64,000 nt of DNA from NCBI GenBank assembly GCA_964473645.1, contig CAYYPW010000017.1, forward strand, positions 1 through 64,000, read 5' to 3'. The notes under the pieces are model-generated. The model searched no databases, had not been told where the DNA came from, and worked only from the letters and a program-made list of their open reading frames with translations. A program made the translations under genes and the position numbers. Within the stretch, counting starts at the first letter, position 1, and every line of letters begins with the position of its first letter. Below are positions 52,059 through 62,900 of this stretch, in pieces. The DNA is from HdN1 sp964473645. GTDB taxonomy: Bacteria; Pseudomonadota; Gammaproteobacteria; Pseudomonadales; Ketobacteraceae.

Positions 52059-52391
52059 ATGATCAATCAAGCTACCGTTCTTAAACAGATGGTGGATTTT
52101 GTACGCGATCTGTCCACGCTTATCGGCAAAGGTCACATTTCATTTCCCAACGCGTCTGATGCATATTGGATGGCACATGAAGCTGATCGAATTTTGATCG
52201 AAACAAAGGCGTCAAATTCGGACTTCGTGCACGATGCCGCCTGTGTTTTGGCCGGGTTTGACGATATTCTGACCCCCGAAAAATTCCGCCGCCCCGCTGA
52301 CTACGATAAAGTTCGACTGAGCATCGATGCGATTGCCAATCGCTATGCAGTGCTTGTCAATTGCGAGAAAAAATCGCTGCAAGCGGCTTGA
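52059..52391 (+). CDS. Hypothetical protein, 110 residues
   Basis: A 110-residue cytoplasmic protein without signal or membrane segment, start MINQATVLKQMVDFVRDL, preceded by AGGAGA 6 bases away. Sequence is mixed and looks like a compact helical domain (SDAYWMAHEADRILIETK; DYDKVRLSIDAIANRYAVL). I do not recognise the family. The frame runs 19 codons further upstream, but the ribosome-binding site fixes this start. Confidence 0.7.
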   Translation: MINQATVLKQMVDFVRDLSTLIGKGHISFPNASDAYWMAHEADRILIETKASNSDFVHDAACVLAGFDDILTPEKFRRPADYDKVRLSIDAIANRYAVLVNCEKKSLQAA

Positions 52392-52433
52392 TTCGTTCTA
52401 CACTTTTATTTTTCGCTATTTTTGCCAGTTGTG

Positions 52434-52485
52434 TGCCTTGGAGTGAGCTGCCGTTGGGCTAGCCCCGGCGTTTTACTCCAAGGCA
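52434..52485 (+). terminator. Large two-part hairpin after the 110-residue gene
   Basis: Outer arms tgccttggagt (52434-52444) and actccaaggca (52475-52485) pair perfectly. Inside, gccg/cggc and ggg/ccc form a second stem around ctag. A short T-rich run (tattttc) follows. It may terminate the upstream gene; the elaborate structure also fits a processed or regulatory RNA element. Confidence 0.55.
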
Positions 52486-52691
52486 TATTTTCATAGCGTT
52501 CCTCCCCCGCGTGCACAGTGTCCCAACAGGCGTAAATTTCAGCCTGAATTCTTAATGTATTCAATCATTTGCTTTGCGTTGATGAGGATCATCGAGATCG
52601 TCATAACGGTAATTTTTTACCTTTACAATTGGTTTTTTTGCTTTCAGGCGTTTTCGCGAAAGCAAATAGAATAAGGAAAAGGAGGTCCGAT

Positions 52692-52895
52692 ATGTCAAAG
52701 ATACCCTCAGGATTTGTTCAGGTTCATCCTTCAGAATTCCGTGATTTTCTGCAGGAGAAAATACGCACCCAGCACGAGAAAGAGCAGCTCAGCATTCGCG
52801 AAGGATTTGTTGAATGGCTGGTGTCGGGCTGTGTTGTTGCCATTACGCGCAAGCAACGGGGAGATACCCAGGCGTATTTTGTTGCTGCGCATTGA
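52692..52895 (+). CDS. Hypothetical small protein, 67 residues
   Basis: 67 residues from ATG 52692, directly after a strong GGAGG 6 bases upstream. Hydrophilic N-terminal half (VHPSEFRDFLQEKIRTQHEKEQ) and a short hydrophobic stretch (GFVEWLVSGCVVAI). Not recognised. It ends 17 bases before the convergent SWIM gene. Confidence 0.6.
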   Translation: MSKIPSGFVQVHPSEFRDFLQEKIRTQHEKEQLSIREGFVEWLVSGCVVAITRKQRGDTQAYFVAAH

Positions 52896-52912
52896 GTGGC
52901 GAGCGGTCGAGC

Positions 52913-55114
52913 CTATTTTTCGTGGGTCGTATCCGTTACCCGTGTGATTTCCTCCAACAGCAATGTAAGGTTTGCCATCGTCTCCGGTAACATTTGATGC
53001 TCGCTGCTCACAAGCATTTGCATGGCCGAACGCAAACACTGTGCAGAGTGGGTTAGCCCTGCTTCCGCAAGGTTCGAGGCTTGTGCTTCGCCTCGTTGCA
53101 AAGCTTGCGCACCTTGATGACGTAGCCCCTGCCGTAGCCATTGCGCCAGCAATGCAAGGGTGTTGTCCGCCACCGCTGACAAAGGCGACCCCAGGAGCGG
53201 CAGGGGCTTTATCTCCATTGCCTGTTTTTCTACGTTTTCAAATGCTGGTACCAACGCTTTCTGTTCCGTTAATAACGACAAAGGTTCGAGCTGTAACTGC
53301 ATGGCGTTAATGCGGGCAATGCCTGCCACTGCCGTCACCGCACCCCATTCCCCGTTGAGCGCACAGGCCACTGCATCCACCGCATGTGGTGTCAGTGCGT
53401 CATGGCGCAATATCAGCGTCACCGTCTGCTCGCTCTCGGATTCTGGTGATGCTTCGCCATCAGTGTCGGGTGTTAAAGGGGAATCGATCTGAGCCGTTAG
53501 TATTTCAGCGAACAGGCACTGTTTGGCGGCATCCCACCCCCAATCGAGCACTTCGATAAGGGGTAAAATATGCAAATGTTCCACTGCCTGACGGGGCCCG
53601 ACAAAACCGGGAATGGCTTGCAACAAATGTTGGCGCAATGCCTTTGCGTCGGGTTGTCGCACGGGCGAACCAATGTCTTCCCAAGCGCGGGCCGATAATG
53701 GCATAACGTTGGTATTGCGGGCCCCAGTAGCTATCTCTAGGCGGCCGTTGGCACGACGCTTGGCGGCTTTGGTCACGATCTGGCTCGCAGCAAGCGCACG
53801 CAAGGGTTGTCCGGCCACACGGCGATCCCGCAAGGCTGTGTGAGGTTCACCCGCTTTGGCACGCGGCCAGCTGCGCTCGATCACGGTAACGGCCAAGGTA
53901 TCGGGATCAACAAACAATAGGCTCGCGCCTTCCTCTTGCGTATCTGCCCAGGCTTGTGCACCCAGTGACACGAGACGCAAATGATCTAATGCGACTTCCC
54001 CTTTCACGCCTAGGCCCAATATCTGACTGGCCGGCATCGCAGGAATACTATGTTCGGCAACCTGTTCGGCATAACGGGCCGCCTGCAGGCGAGCATGCAG
54101 ATACGCCAGTGCTTTCAGCAATTCGACCGGATCGGCGCGATTGGAGCGCGCCTGTTGCGCCTGAATGCCATGACGCAGATCGTGTAGGGTTTCGCTTATC
54201 CACAGCCATCCCAATTGATCCGCGTTGGCAATGGTTTGTTCGAATTTTGCGTCAAGCCCCAGTAACGGCTGGCGTGTGCCCTCCAGCCAGAGCTGCAATG
54301 TCAGCGCAACGATAGATGTCTGCAATTGTTGTTCAAGCGACTCCGTGCCACGCTTTTTATTCGATCTCGCGGCCGCGCTGTCGACCATCGGTGGTTGCAC
54401 TTCAAGGCTAAGCGAAGTAAAGCCCGATTGACGTTGCTGCGCCTGCAGAAATCCCCACACCGCGACAACAATATGCGCGCAGCCGCTGCCTTGCTTGCAA
54501 TCACAGCGTGCATGGGCAACGTTATGGCGGGAAAAGAAGCGCACGTTACACATCGGCAGGCGCGCACCGGGAATCGGCGCAGCGGCTTGCCAAGCTGTCA
54601 GATGCACCACGGGGTGTTCACTAGCGAAAACCTCGGCCTGCTTACGAACTGCAGCGGGGAAGGAGGCAATTGCTGCCTCAAAAATCGCGGGCGTCCAATA
54701 TTCGCTGGCATTATCGGCGGCTGGCTCGCTGGTTGGCGTCGTAAATTGAGCGTTATTCTCTTGCGTGCAGTCGGTGTTTGCAGTGGAAGCTGGCGTCTCG
54801 TTATCAAGCGATTTTTTTTCAAGCGCTAGTCGTTGATAGGCTAAAACCATTAGCACGCGATGACGACACATACCGCTGGCCGGGCAGGAACATTGTGCAT
54901 CCCGCAACGTCGCGTGAGGTGCAAGCGTGGTGGTTGTACCATCACTGTAACGGGCCGACAAGGTGCCATCGTCTGCCTCATTTAACGCGGGAATCTGGCC
55001 ATCATTCACTTCTTTTTGCGCCCGTTTGACAAACCCGGCATTGGCCAGCGCGGTCAGCGCTTCTGGCGTGAGTTCAAGTAAATCGGTGCGTTTCATGGCG
55101 ATACTGTTTGTCAT
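52913..55114 (-). CDS. yehQ: SWIM zinc-finger protein, YehQ-like
   Basis: 733 residues. Two clear zinc-type motifs occur in the N-terminal 210 residues: CSCPASGMCRHR (about 73-86), a classic SWIM CxCx(n)CxH, and CDCKQGSGCAHI (about 200-211). The remainder is helical and of unknown fold. SWIM domains bind DNA or protein. It is the last gene of the five-gene operon and corresponds to E. coli yehQ by gene order and domain. Start ATG 55114 is 5 bases past the previous stop; ATG 55096 is an alternative. Confidence 0.85.
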   Translation of the reverse strand: MTNSIAMKRTDLLELTPEALTALANAGFVKRAQKEVNDGQIPALNEADDGTLSARYSDGTTTTLAPHATLRDAQCSCPASGMCRHRVLMVLAYQRLALEKKSLDNETPASTANTDCTQENNAQFTTPTSEPAADNASEYWTPAIFEAAIASFPAAVRKQAEVFASEHPVVHLTAWQAAAPIPGARLPMCNVRFFSRHNVAHARCDCKQGSGCAHIVVAVWGFLQAQQRQSGFTSLSLEVQPPMVDSAAARSNKKRGTESLEQQLQTSIVALTLQLWLEGTRQPLLGLDAKFEQTIANADQLGWLWISETLHDLRHGIQAQQARSNRADPVELLKALAYLHARLQAARYAEQVAEHSIPAMPASQILGLGVKGEVALDHLRLVSLGAQAWADTQEEGASLLFVDPDTLAVTVIERSWPRAKAGEPHTALRDRRVAGQPLRALAASQIVTKAAKRRANGRLEIATGARNTNVMPLSARAWEDIGSPVRQPDAKALRQHLLQAIPGFVGPRQAVEHLHILPLIEVLDWGWDAAKQCLFAEILTAQIDSPLTPDTDGEASPESESEQTVTLILRHDALTPHAVDAVACALNGEWGAVTAVAGIARINAMQLQLEPLSLLTEQKALVPAFENVEKQAMEIKPLPLLGSPLSAVADNTLALLAQWLRQGLRHQGAQALQRGEAQASNLAEAGLTHSAQCLRSAMQMLVSSEHQMLPETMANLTLLLEEITRVTDTTHEK

Positions 55115-55119
55115 GATGG

Positions 55120-56259
55120 TTAGCTGCGCACCTTTTCCGCCAGCCAGGCGGCGAGTTGGCCGGGCGTCATGGCACCGACATGGGCGCCTTCACGCACCAG
55201 ACGGGCAGCAGTTTCGTGGTTGTAGGCAGGGTTGGCGTCGGCGTCGAGCGCGGCGAGGCCTAGTACCGTGGCACCCGACTCGGTCAAGGTTTTAACGCGC
55301 CGCACCAATTCATAATCGCTGCCCCCTTCGTAAAAATCACTGATCAATACCACAATGGTGCGCTGTGGTTGCGTCAATAAGCCTTGCGCGTAGCCGACGG
55401 CTTTGGCGATATCGGTGCCGCCGCCCAGCTGAACTTTCATCAGTAATTCAACCGGATCAGTAACGTCTGCCGTGAGGTCCACTACTGCAGTGTCGAATGC
55501 GACCAGGTGCGTCTTCATCCCCGGCAGATGCCAAAGGCAGGCAGCGGTAACGGCCGCATGTATCACCGAGTTCACCATCGATCCACTCTGGTCCACGAGC
55601 AGAATAATGTCCCAGCGCTCGCTATGGCGGCGTATACGACTCATAAATAGGGGCTTGTCGACGAACAGCTTTTTTTGTTGGGGGTGCCAGCGATGCAAGT
55701 TGCCCGCGATGGTGCGTTTGAAATCAAAATTACTGGCTAACGGTTGCAGTGAGCGGCGTCGCCGGTCGCGCACGCCCGAGAATGCCTGGTGTATTTCGGT
55801 GGTAAGTTTTTCCATGATGCGGCGCACCACTTCGGCCACCAGTTTGCGCGCGGCAGCGAGCACATCGGGATTCATCAGGTGTTTGGTGTGCAGCACGGCG
55901 CGTAACAGCGATTCGGACGGGGCGATGCGCTCCAGCACGGCGAGATTGGTAACCACTTCGTCGATACCGAAACGTTCTACCGCATCAGTTTCCAGGCGTT
56001 CGATCACTTCTTTAGGGAACAAGGTGTGAACGGTGTTGATCCAGTCGGGTGTCGTCAATTGCGAAGGCTCGAAGCCGCCGCTGCGTTCGCCGCGTGCGAT
56101 ACGTTCTGGGTCACGCCCATAGAGCCACTCAAGGGCAGCGTCAGCGGCGGCGGCTTCATCGTTTAATGCACCACAGGCGTGCTGTGCGGGTTCGCCGAGT
56201 AATAGTCGCCAGCGCATCAAGGGGGCGGGAATGTTCAACCCTTGTGGATCAGGTTTCAT
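55120..56259 (-). CDS. yehP: VWA-domain protein, YehP-like
   Basis: 379 residues with a helical N-terminal half and a C-terminal von Willebrand factor A domain (about residues 215-375). The metal site motif is DQSGS, with GGGTDIAKA giving the second-loop Thr and SDFYEG the third-loop Asp, so the MIDAS should be intact. VWA proteins paired with MoxR-type ATPases act as substrate adaptors or co-chaperones. It overlaps the DUF5682 gene by 4 bases. Confidence 0.9.
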   Translation of the reverse strand: MKPDPQGLNIPAPLMRWRLLLGEPAQHACGALNDEAAAADAALEWLYGRDPERIARGERSGGFEPSQLTTPDWINTVHTLFPKEVIERLETDAVERFGIDEVVTNLAVLERIAPSESLLRAVLHTKHLMNPDVLAAARKLVAEVVRRIMEKLTTEIHQAFSGVRDRRRRSLQPLASNFDFKRTIAGNLHRWHPQQKKLFVDKPLFMSRIRRHSERWDIILLVDQSGSMVNSVIHAAVTAACLWHLPGMKTHLVAFDTAVVDLTADVTDPVELLMKVQLGGGTDIAKAVGYAQGLLTQPQRTIVVLISDFYEGGSDYELVRRVKTLTESGATVLGLAALDADANPAYNHETAARLVREGAHVGAMTPGQLAAWLAEKVRS

Positions 56260-58835
56260 GCGTCAGCGACTCCTGTGATACTTTTTGCGTTTGTGGCAAT
56301 TCCCCAGCGCGTCAGTTTTTCGAGCGCATAACGCTCACATTGGGCGGCGTGCGCCAGCGCTTCGGCTGTACCGCTTGCAAAACGTGTGGTCAACGCATGA
56401 CGCGAAACCTGCGTGGCGTTGTGCAAATGCAGCACCGAAGTGGCCACTTGAGCGCGTTCCTGGGCGGGCAGCCAGGCGAAGGCGCTACGCATGGATGGTA
56501 ATGCTTGTACAAAACTGTCGTTGTCAAAGGCTTGTACTAATGCATCAACACCCTTGATGAATGCAGGGGAGTGGGTGAGTTCCTCGCGGGCGAGCGCGAC
56601 CAGCCCCATTAATGCGTCGCCCATATGAGATGGACTGAGCGTCGACAGTAGCGCTAGCGATTGTTCAATGTCAGCATCACTCTCGCTGGAGTGACGACCG
56701 CTGAGACTGAGTACAGCGCCTAGTGATGCGCCGCGACTGATTGCTGCGGCATTGGTATGGGTGGCTTTGCGTTTCCATACTGCCAGTGCGCGTTCGGGTT
56801 GTAACGCTATACCTGTGGGCTTGCCTTCTGTAATGGGGATGTCTGATAGCGTATTGCTTGAGTGTGCATTGCCGGTGGTCTGTGCCATGGCCTCACCTGC
56901 AATTGTGCGCAATGCCTGGAAGGTGGCGAGATGGGCCTGCATATCTGCCGTTGCAACCGTGCCGTTGGCTTCGAGCAGCCAGAGGGCGCGGTCGAAGGCG
57001 GCTTCGATAACGACGCGCAACACCGGCGCACCCGTCATGTCAAGGGCATCGCCCTGCAAATAAAGTGTATGCAATAGGGTCAATGGCTGCCCCAGCGATT
57101 CGAACCGAGCCACAGTGCCAACGGCGTTTTGTAAATCCGCCAATAATTGTTGGCTTAGCGAGGCCAATCCGGCAAAAGCGGCACGATTGAGGGCATTGGC
57201 CAGCGCCGACAGCGTGTCCTTACCGTCAGGGTTTTGCCGTAAGATTTCTTCAAGTCGATTGCGCGCCGCATCGAACAGGGTGGCCCCATAGCTGGCGGCT
57301 TCGATCAGCGCGGCTCGCTGTTCGATAGGCGTGTGCAGGTGCCAGCGTTCATAACGCTCACCTGACAGGGCAAGACTGGGGCCGGCAAGCCGCTTGATGC
57401 CCGGGATATCGAGCAATTGCAAACGATGCAATAATTGGCTTTTGGGACGCGCTTGTGGATCGAGTAAATCCAGCGTCAATTCTCCCGCGAGGACAATATT
57501 CTGCGCCTTCAACTCGGCAGTAACGGCATCCACCAGCGGCGGTTGCGGGGTACTGGGTGCCAGCGTACCGGTAATATCGCCGGCCAACACGTCCATGATT
57601 TCGACCAGTAGCGGGGCAGTGCCTGCACGTAGCGGGCCACGATAAGTCCAGGGCAAGGGTACTTCGAGAGCTTCTTTTACCAACGCCCCTGCGAGTGCAT
57701 CCAGCCAGTCATTGCGCAGGGGCCAGCGGTGACCACGCAAATGGGCCAAGGCTTGTGCATGCACATGCACGGCCATCAAATCAGCGGTCGAGGCGGTCAG
57801 TTTTTTACTGCGCAAACGGTTGAGCACCCATTCCAAAGTGCGAATACCGGCGGATTGCAAACCCTGTTCCCATACCCATTGGTGAAAGGCCGGGGAGGGC
57901 ATGCCCGACGCATACCCCGACAGGGCATCGAGACGTTTGAAATGATAGGGCACCAGGTACGAGCCGAAGCGTAGTGTTATAGGCGCCGGGTTGATGCAGG
58001 TTGCTGCGCTGATGTCGAGGGTGGAGGCGATCTCGTCTGGGAGGTGATCCATCGCAGAAGATAACGACGCATCTGTGGGTTGAGGAACTTCGGGGGCTTC
58101 TAATCCGTTTGTCCCTTGCACAAAGCCGTCTACAGAAACGTCACGCCACAATCGCTGCAACGCGGGTGCATGGTAGCCGCCACACACGACCAGCACTGGG
58201 CCCTCGTTTCTGGCAATCGCCCAGGCGATCCAGCGCGCCATCATGGCTTCGCGGGCCTGGTTGCCCAAGGAGCCTGGGTCATCGCCGCGTAAGTGATCGA
58301 AATACGTTTGCAGGCGCGTAACTAATTCTTCAGTAGGTATGTCGTCCTCGAAAAGATGATCCCACAGCGAGTCGCGACCTTCTATGGCGAGTGATGCACC
58401 CAATGCATCTTCATAGGCACTTGCACGGGCTTCGTGCGCGGCATCGGTGGCGTCAGCATAACGATTGAGAATATCGACGAAGGCGTCGTGCCAGGCAGGC
58501 AGATCAATAAAATTTACCTGGGCGCCGACCTCGCGCCCTGCCATCAGGGCCTGCCATTCCGGGGAGTGTTCGGCTAACGGCGACCATGAGGCGCGACGAC
58601 CCATGCGCGTATCATCTGCCGACAAAAAGCTGTAGATCGCGATGGGCAAGCGGTGAGGGAGATGCAGCTCGTCAAGGCGTTCGTTGAAATCCGCCGGGCC
58701 TTCAATCAGCACATGACGAGGACGCACCGCGCGAATCTGCGCTGCGACTACGCGTGCACAGGCTGGGCTGTGATGCCTAACGCCAATGATAAGCGGCTCA
58801 GCCTGCGGTGCAATTTCGCTGGTAACGACGCCCAT
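56256..58835 (-). CDS. yehM: DUF5682 family protein, YehM-like
   Basis: 859 residues. The N-terminal part holds the family-type opening IIGVRHHSPACARVV and HVLIEGPADFNERL, then long alpha-helical, Ala/Leu-rich sequence with no recognised enzyme motif other than the conserved RHHSP. Cytosolic. Translationally coupled to the AAA+ gene upstream (1-base overlap) and the VWA gene downstream. The function of the family is unknown; the same three genes occur together in E. coli (yehL-yehM-yehP). Confidence 0.85.
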   Translation of the reverse strand: MGVVTSEIAPQAEPLIIGVRHHSPACARVVAAQIRAVRPRHVLIEGPADFNERLDELHLPHRLPIAIYSFLSADDTRMGRRASWSPLAEHSPEWQALMAGREVGAQVNFIDLPAWHDAFVDILNRYADATDAAHEARASAYEDALGASLAIEGRDSLWDHLFEDDIPTEELVTRLQTYFDHLRGDDPGSLGNQAREAMMARWIAWAIARNEGPVLVVCGGYHAPALQRLWRDVSVDGFVQGTNGLEAPEVPQPTDASLSSAMDHLPDEIASTLDISAATCINPAPITLRFGSYLVPYHFKRLDALSGYASGMPSPAFHQWVWEQGLQSAGIRTLEWVLNRLRSKKLTASTADLMAVHVHAQALAHLRGHRWPLRNDWLDALAGALVKEALEVPLPWTYRGPLRAGTAPLLVEIMDVLAGDITGTLAPSTPQPPLVDAVTAELKAQNIVLAGELTLDLLDPQARPKSQLLHRLQLLDIPGIKRLAGPSLALSGERYERWHLHTPIEQRAALIEAASYGATLFDAARNRLEEILRQNPDGKDTLSALANALNRAAFAGLASLSQQLLADLQNAVGTVARFESLGQPLTLLHTLYLQGDALDMTGAPVLRVVIEAAFDRALWLLEANGTVATADMQAHLATFQALRTIAGEAMAQTTGNAHSSNTLSDIPITEGKPTGIALQPERALAVWKRKATHTNAAAISRGASLGAVLSLSGRHSSESDADIEQSLALLSTLSPSHMGDALMGLVALAREELTHSPAFIKGVDALVQAFDNDSFVQALPSMRSAFAWLPAQERAQVATSVLHLHNATQVSRHALTTRFASGTAEALAHAAQCERYALEKLTRWGIATNAKSITGVADA

Positions 58836-59953
58836 CAGGGTAACCGGTGACGCGCTTGGTAATATTCCTGCCAGTGGTTGCCGGGCTTTTGCGTCACCTT
58901 CTGTTCGAAGTAGCGCCGCAGTTTGGCCCGGTCATCGGCATTGTCCTTGACGACGGTACCGGCAATGCAATCGACCAGATCGGCGGGTTTCCCTTCCCGT
59001 TGTTCCAGAAACCAGGCGCGCACTCCCACTGCGTGCGCCACGTTCACCGCTTCGGCGGTCGACATGACCGCGTTCAGCTTATCCATGGCGTTATCGCTGC
59101 CAGCGCTGGCATTGCTCGCCCGTAAATCGCGGAAGGTCGTTACCAGCAATTCCAGCACCGGTCGGGGAACGCTTTTCGGAATACCACTTTTTTCCAACAG
59201 GCGGGCGGAGGCTTGTTCCACCAAATTGAGTTCCTGCTGAAAATCCATGATCGGAAACACGGTCTCGAAATCAAACCGCCGCTTGAGTGCCGCACTCATT
59301 TCGTTGACACCACGATCACGCGTGTTGGCGGTCGCGATAATGTTGAAACCGGCTTTGGCAAACAGCATATTGTGGCCATCTTCCAACTCCGGAATCGCCA
59401 TCACGCGGTCTGACAGCATTCCCAGCAAACAATCCTGTACCTCCAGCGGTGCGCGGGTGATTTCTTCAAAGCGCACGATATGTCCATCGCGCATGCCTTG
59501 GTATAACGGCGCGGGTACCAGGGCGCGTGGGCTGGGGCCTTCGTTGATCAGCAATGCATAATTCCAGGAATATTTGATCTGGTCTTCGGTAATGGATGCC
59601 CCGCCTTGTATCGTCAGCGTTGATAACCCCGAAATGGCGGTGGCCAGCAGTTCTGACAACAGGGATTTGGCGGTGCCGGGTTCGCCGACCAGCATCAACC
59701 CGCGGCCGGTGGCGAGCGTTACCAGCATGCGTTCGATCGATGCCACCGGGGCAACAATCTTGCGCGTTATATTGAGCGCGTCATCGCCCAGAATGAACTT
59801 TCGGGCCGAGGTCAAACTGAGCGCCCAACCGGGGGGACGCGGATCTTTTTCTGCGCTGGCCAGTCGCTTCAGTTCATCGGCGTAAAGCACTTCTGAGGGT
59901 GGCCGTTGTAACTGGTCACTAGCTGCAGTCTTGGCTTTCGATGGGTTTTTCAT
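58835..59953 (-). CDS. yehL: MoxR-type AAA+ ATPase, YehL-like
   Basis: 372 residues. Walker A is GEPGTAKS. The Walker B region reads HIVRFEEI, with Phe-Glu-Glu instead of the usual Asp-Glu. Sensor 1 lies in ATANTRDRG, and the arginine-finger region in ALKRRFDFE. MoxR-type ATPases remodel proteins or insert metals together with a VWA partner, here the YehP-like protein. AAGGA lies 8 bases before ATG 59953. Confidence 0.92.
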   Translation of the reverse strand: MKNPSKAKTAASDQLQRPPSEVLYADELKRLASAEKDPRPPGWALSLTSARKFILGDDALNITRKIVAPVASIERMLVTLATGRGLMLVGEPGTAKSLLSELLATAISGLSTLTIQGGASITEDQIKYSWNYALLINEGPSPRALVPAPLYQGMRDGHIVRFEEITRAPLEVQDCLLGMLSDRVMAIPELEDGHNMLFAKAGFNIIATANTRDRGVNEMSAALKRRFDFETVFPIMDFQQELNLVEQASARLLEKSGIPKSVPRPVLELLVTTFRDLRASNASAGSDNAMDKLNAVMSTAEAVNVAHAVGVRAWFLEQREGKPADLVDCIAGTVVKDNADDRAKLRRYFEQKVTQKPGNHWQEYYQARHRLP

Positions 59954-59964
59954 TAACGATTCCT

Positions 59965-62900
59965 TTAAGCCCGCAGGCTTTCCATGTCGCGGATCAATTC
60001 ACTGGCCGAAATTGGGTCCAGGTGGGTAAAGGTTTCCTCTGTGCCCACGGCTCCCCAGGCCGAAGGGGTGCCGACCGAGACTTCTTGCAAAGTTTGCTCC
60101 GGGTATTCGTCGACCATGCCCACGATGATGCCGGGGTCGAGATTGAGTTCGATGATTTTTTTGCCGCCCAGGTTTTTCGTGAAATACCAGATACCGCCAC
60201 CATCTTGCGCATCGCCGCGACGCCAGCCTTTGTTGGCAAGCCCCAGCACGCGACCGGTAGGCACCACCGCGCCCTTCCAGCGCAGTAATTTAGTTTGTGC
60301 GTGTTCTTCTGGGGTGAGCGTATACGTGTCACGCCCGATTTGTGCGAAGGGTTGCAGCAATTCATAGTCTGCAAATAATTGCCCGAAACTGGCCGCGTGT
60401 TCTGAAGGCAATTCCAGTGCATGCGGAATACCAATACGCAGATTCGCGCCTGTGGGCAGCGCATAAGCATCGTCGTCGGCGGTGGTGAAGCTGCCATCCT
60501 CTGCCACACGGAAACATTCGAGCAGTTGACCGCCATATTTTTCGTAAGCGTCTGTATTTTCGTGGGCATTTCCGGTGTCTGCATCATCAGCATTGGCATT
60601 ACGTTCTACTGCGTACACACCCCAGACCAGGCGTTGCACAAGGTGACGCACCAATGGGTGTTCGGCCAGGTATTGTCGAAAGACTTCGGGTGTCCAGCGG
60701 CGACGGCTGCACATGGCCGTTTCGAGACGCAATACCTGTTGGCCGGCAATGGTGCGTGCGTCCTTTTTCAGCAATTTGAATTGTTCAACTGCAGCTTGTG
60801 ATAAAGCTGCATCGTCGGTCTTTTTCGGTTTGGGCAGATCCGCCAAACGTGCACCTTGTTCGTCGCGCACATAAGGTTTCAAGGTTTCATCAAACCCGAC
60901 TTTAAAGCGCCGTGGCCCGAAATCCAGCATCAGCGTGCCTTGATGATCAAGGCCTAGATCAGGCGCCAAACGGTCTTCAAGTTCTTCGGTGGTGAGTTCG
61001 CGTGCCTGGGCTATCTGGTCTATTTTTTCGCGCGCACGATCTTGCAGGCCTTTGAATTTAACTTTTTGGGCGATGCCGTTTAACAGCATCAACGCCACAT
61101 CGCTACCGATACTGGCGAGTACATCCAGCCCATTTACCGCGCGTGCGTGTTGTGATTCACCCGGCCAGCTGCGAATGTACGGTGTCAATCGTCGGGCTGT
61201 CTCGTCGTTGCCGAGCAACCCCAGCGCCGTCATGGCCCAACCCTCTTTCGAGGGCGCACCCGCATATAACCACGCAGAAAAGCAGTCCCAAATAAAATTG
61301 GCCAATGAATCTCGCGTGCATGCGCTTTTGAGGTCATCGATACCGGCATAAATCCCTTCTGAGGTGGGAAATCGCAGCATTGTACCGATATGTTCCAATG
61401 CCTCGTCGCCCAATGCTTTACCGTTGCTCACGAGTAACGGGCGACTCCAGGCGCGCGGTTGCCAGAAATCGGGCATCTTGGGAATTTTGGTTGGGCAACG
61501 TTCCAGTGGGTCTTCATCCAGCATGGCGCGCACAGCCGTCGTTACTTCCGATTGTTGGTAGCGATCGGCCACTTCCATTATTAAGGCTTCATGGCCATTC
61601 GCCAGTAATAATCGCAACGCAATGGCAGCACAATCGCGAGCTTCACCGGGTTTGCCAATAGCGGCTGCAATTAAACCGCAGGCAGCGTATTCGGGGTACC
61701 GCAATAGCCATTGCCGTGCAACGTTGCGCACGGTTTTCAGCTTGGCGTAGGCGCGTGCCGCAGGAGCGGCCAACTCTACGGCACCAATGGGAAGCGCATA
61801 TTCCATATCTTGCGTGGGGCGTTGCTGTAACGCCGCCAGTAAGCCGGGCAATACTTTCAGACCATGTTTGGCGAGAATGTATTGGGTACCGTTGCCAGGT
61901 TCCGACGCCAGTGTATTCCAGAACGTAATGGCCATGTCATCGGGCAAATGTGCCACCGCGATGGCGTCAATGGAATAATAGTAGGCAAGGTCTGATTGGC
62001 GAAACGCCTGCCAGCATTCTATTAATGCCTGCGTGTTTTGTTGTTCAATGGCGTGTGCAGCGCGCGTCTGCATATCTTCAAAGGCTTTTTTATCAGAACG
62101 ATAACCGATGCGATCAAAGCCGATTTCTTCGGCCATGGCTTTTGCATGGCGTGTGCATTTGCGCAGGCGTTCACTTTGCCAATCTGACAGCGCCAGAGCG
62201 TTCTCGCGGGTGCCATCGCTCCAGTGTTCAGTCGGCGTCATCACCAATGGGGTAATACTGATCGTTGCGGCTGCTTTTTTACGTGCAGATAACCAGGGTG
62301 GATTGGCGAGTACGCGCGGCAAATCGGCTGGGTCTGCAACCTCGGTAGGGCCTTTTTGTTTGGCCAACAGAGATTCTGCCAACTGTTGAGCCGCTGCGCC
62401 GATGTAAGGTTTTAATTGCAGATACTGATCTTCATGGTAACTCAGCAATTGCCGGAGGCTGGCGCTCAGCAAGCTGTTTTCTTTGTTGCTGCTCGTGATC
62501 ATCTCCATGATGGCCACAAGCGCCGCTGATGGCCAGCGTTGTATGGCCTCTGAGAATCGCGCGAGCGAGGTCTTGCTGCTGCCAGCGACACGCGCTAATG
62601 CTTTGACTGCTGCAGGTGCTCCCATATGAACAAGCACATCGCCAACAGTATCCCCACTGGCAACGCTTTCGAGAACAGGCAACGCATCGAGTCCGCGATC
62701 ACGCACCAAAGTCACGACAAACGGCATTTTGTTGAGAAAACCGCCGTAATAACTGTTGTTGCGCGCCTTCTCGATGGCCTTGATTGCCTGTGGATCTGTG
62801 GCCGTCAATTGCAACCATGCCGCCGTTTCGTGTTCATGGGTTTGGCTTAATGCGATGGCCAGGTCGTTCGATACTTCAGGCAATTCCGGGAGTAATAACG

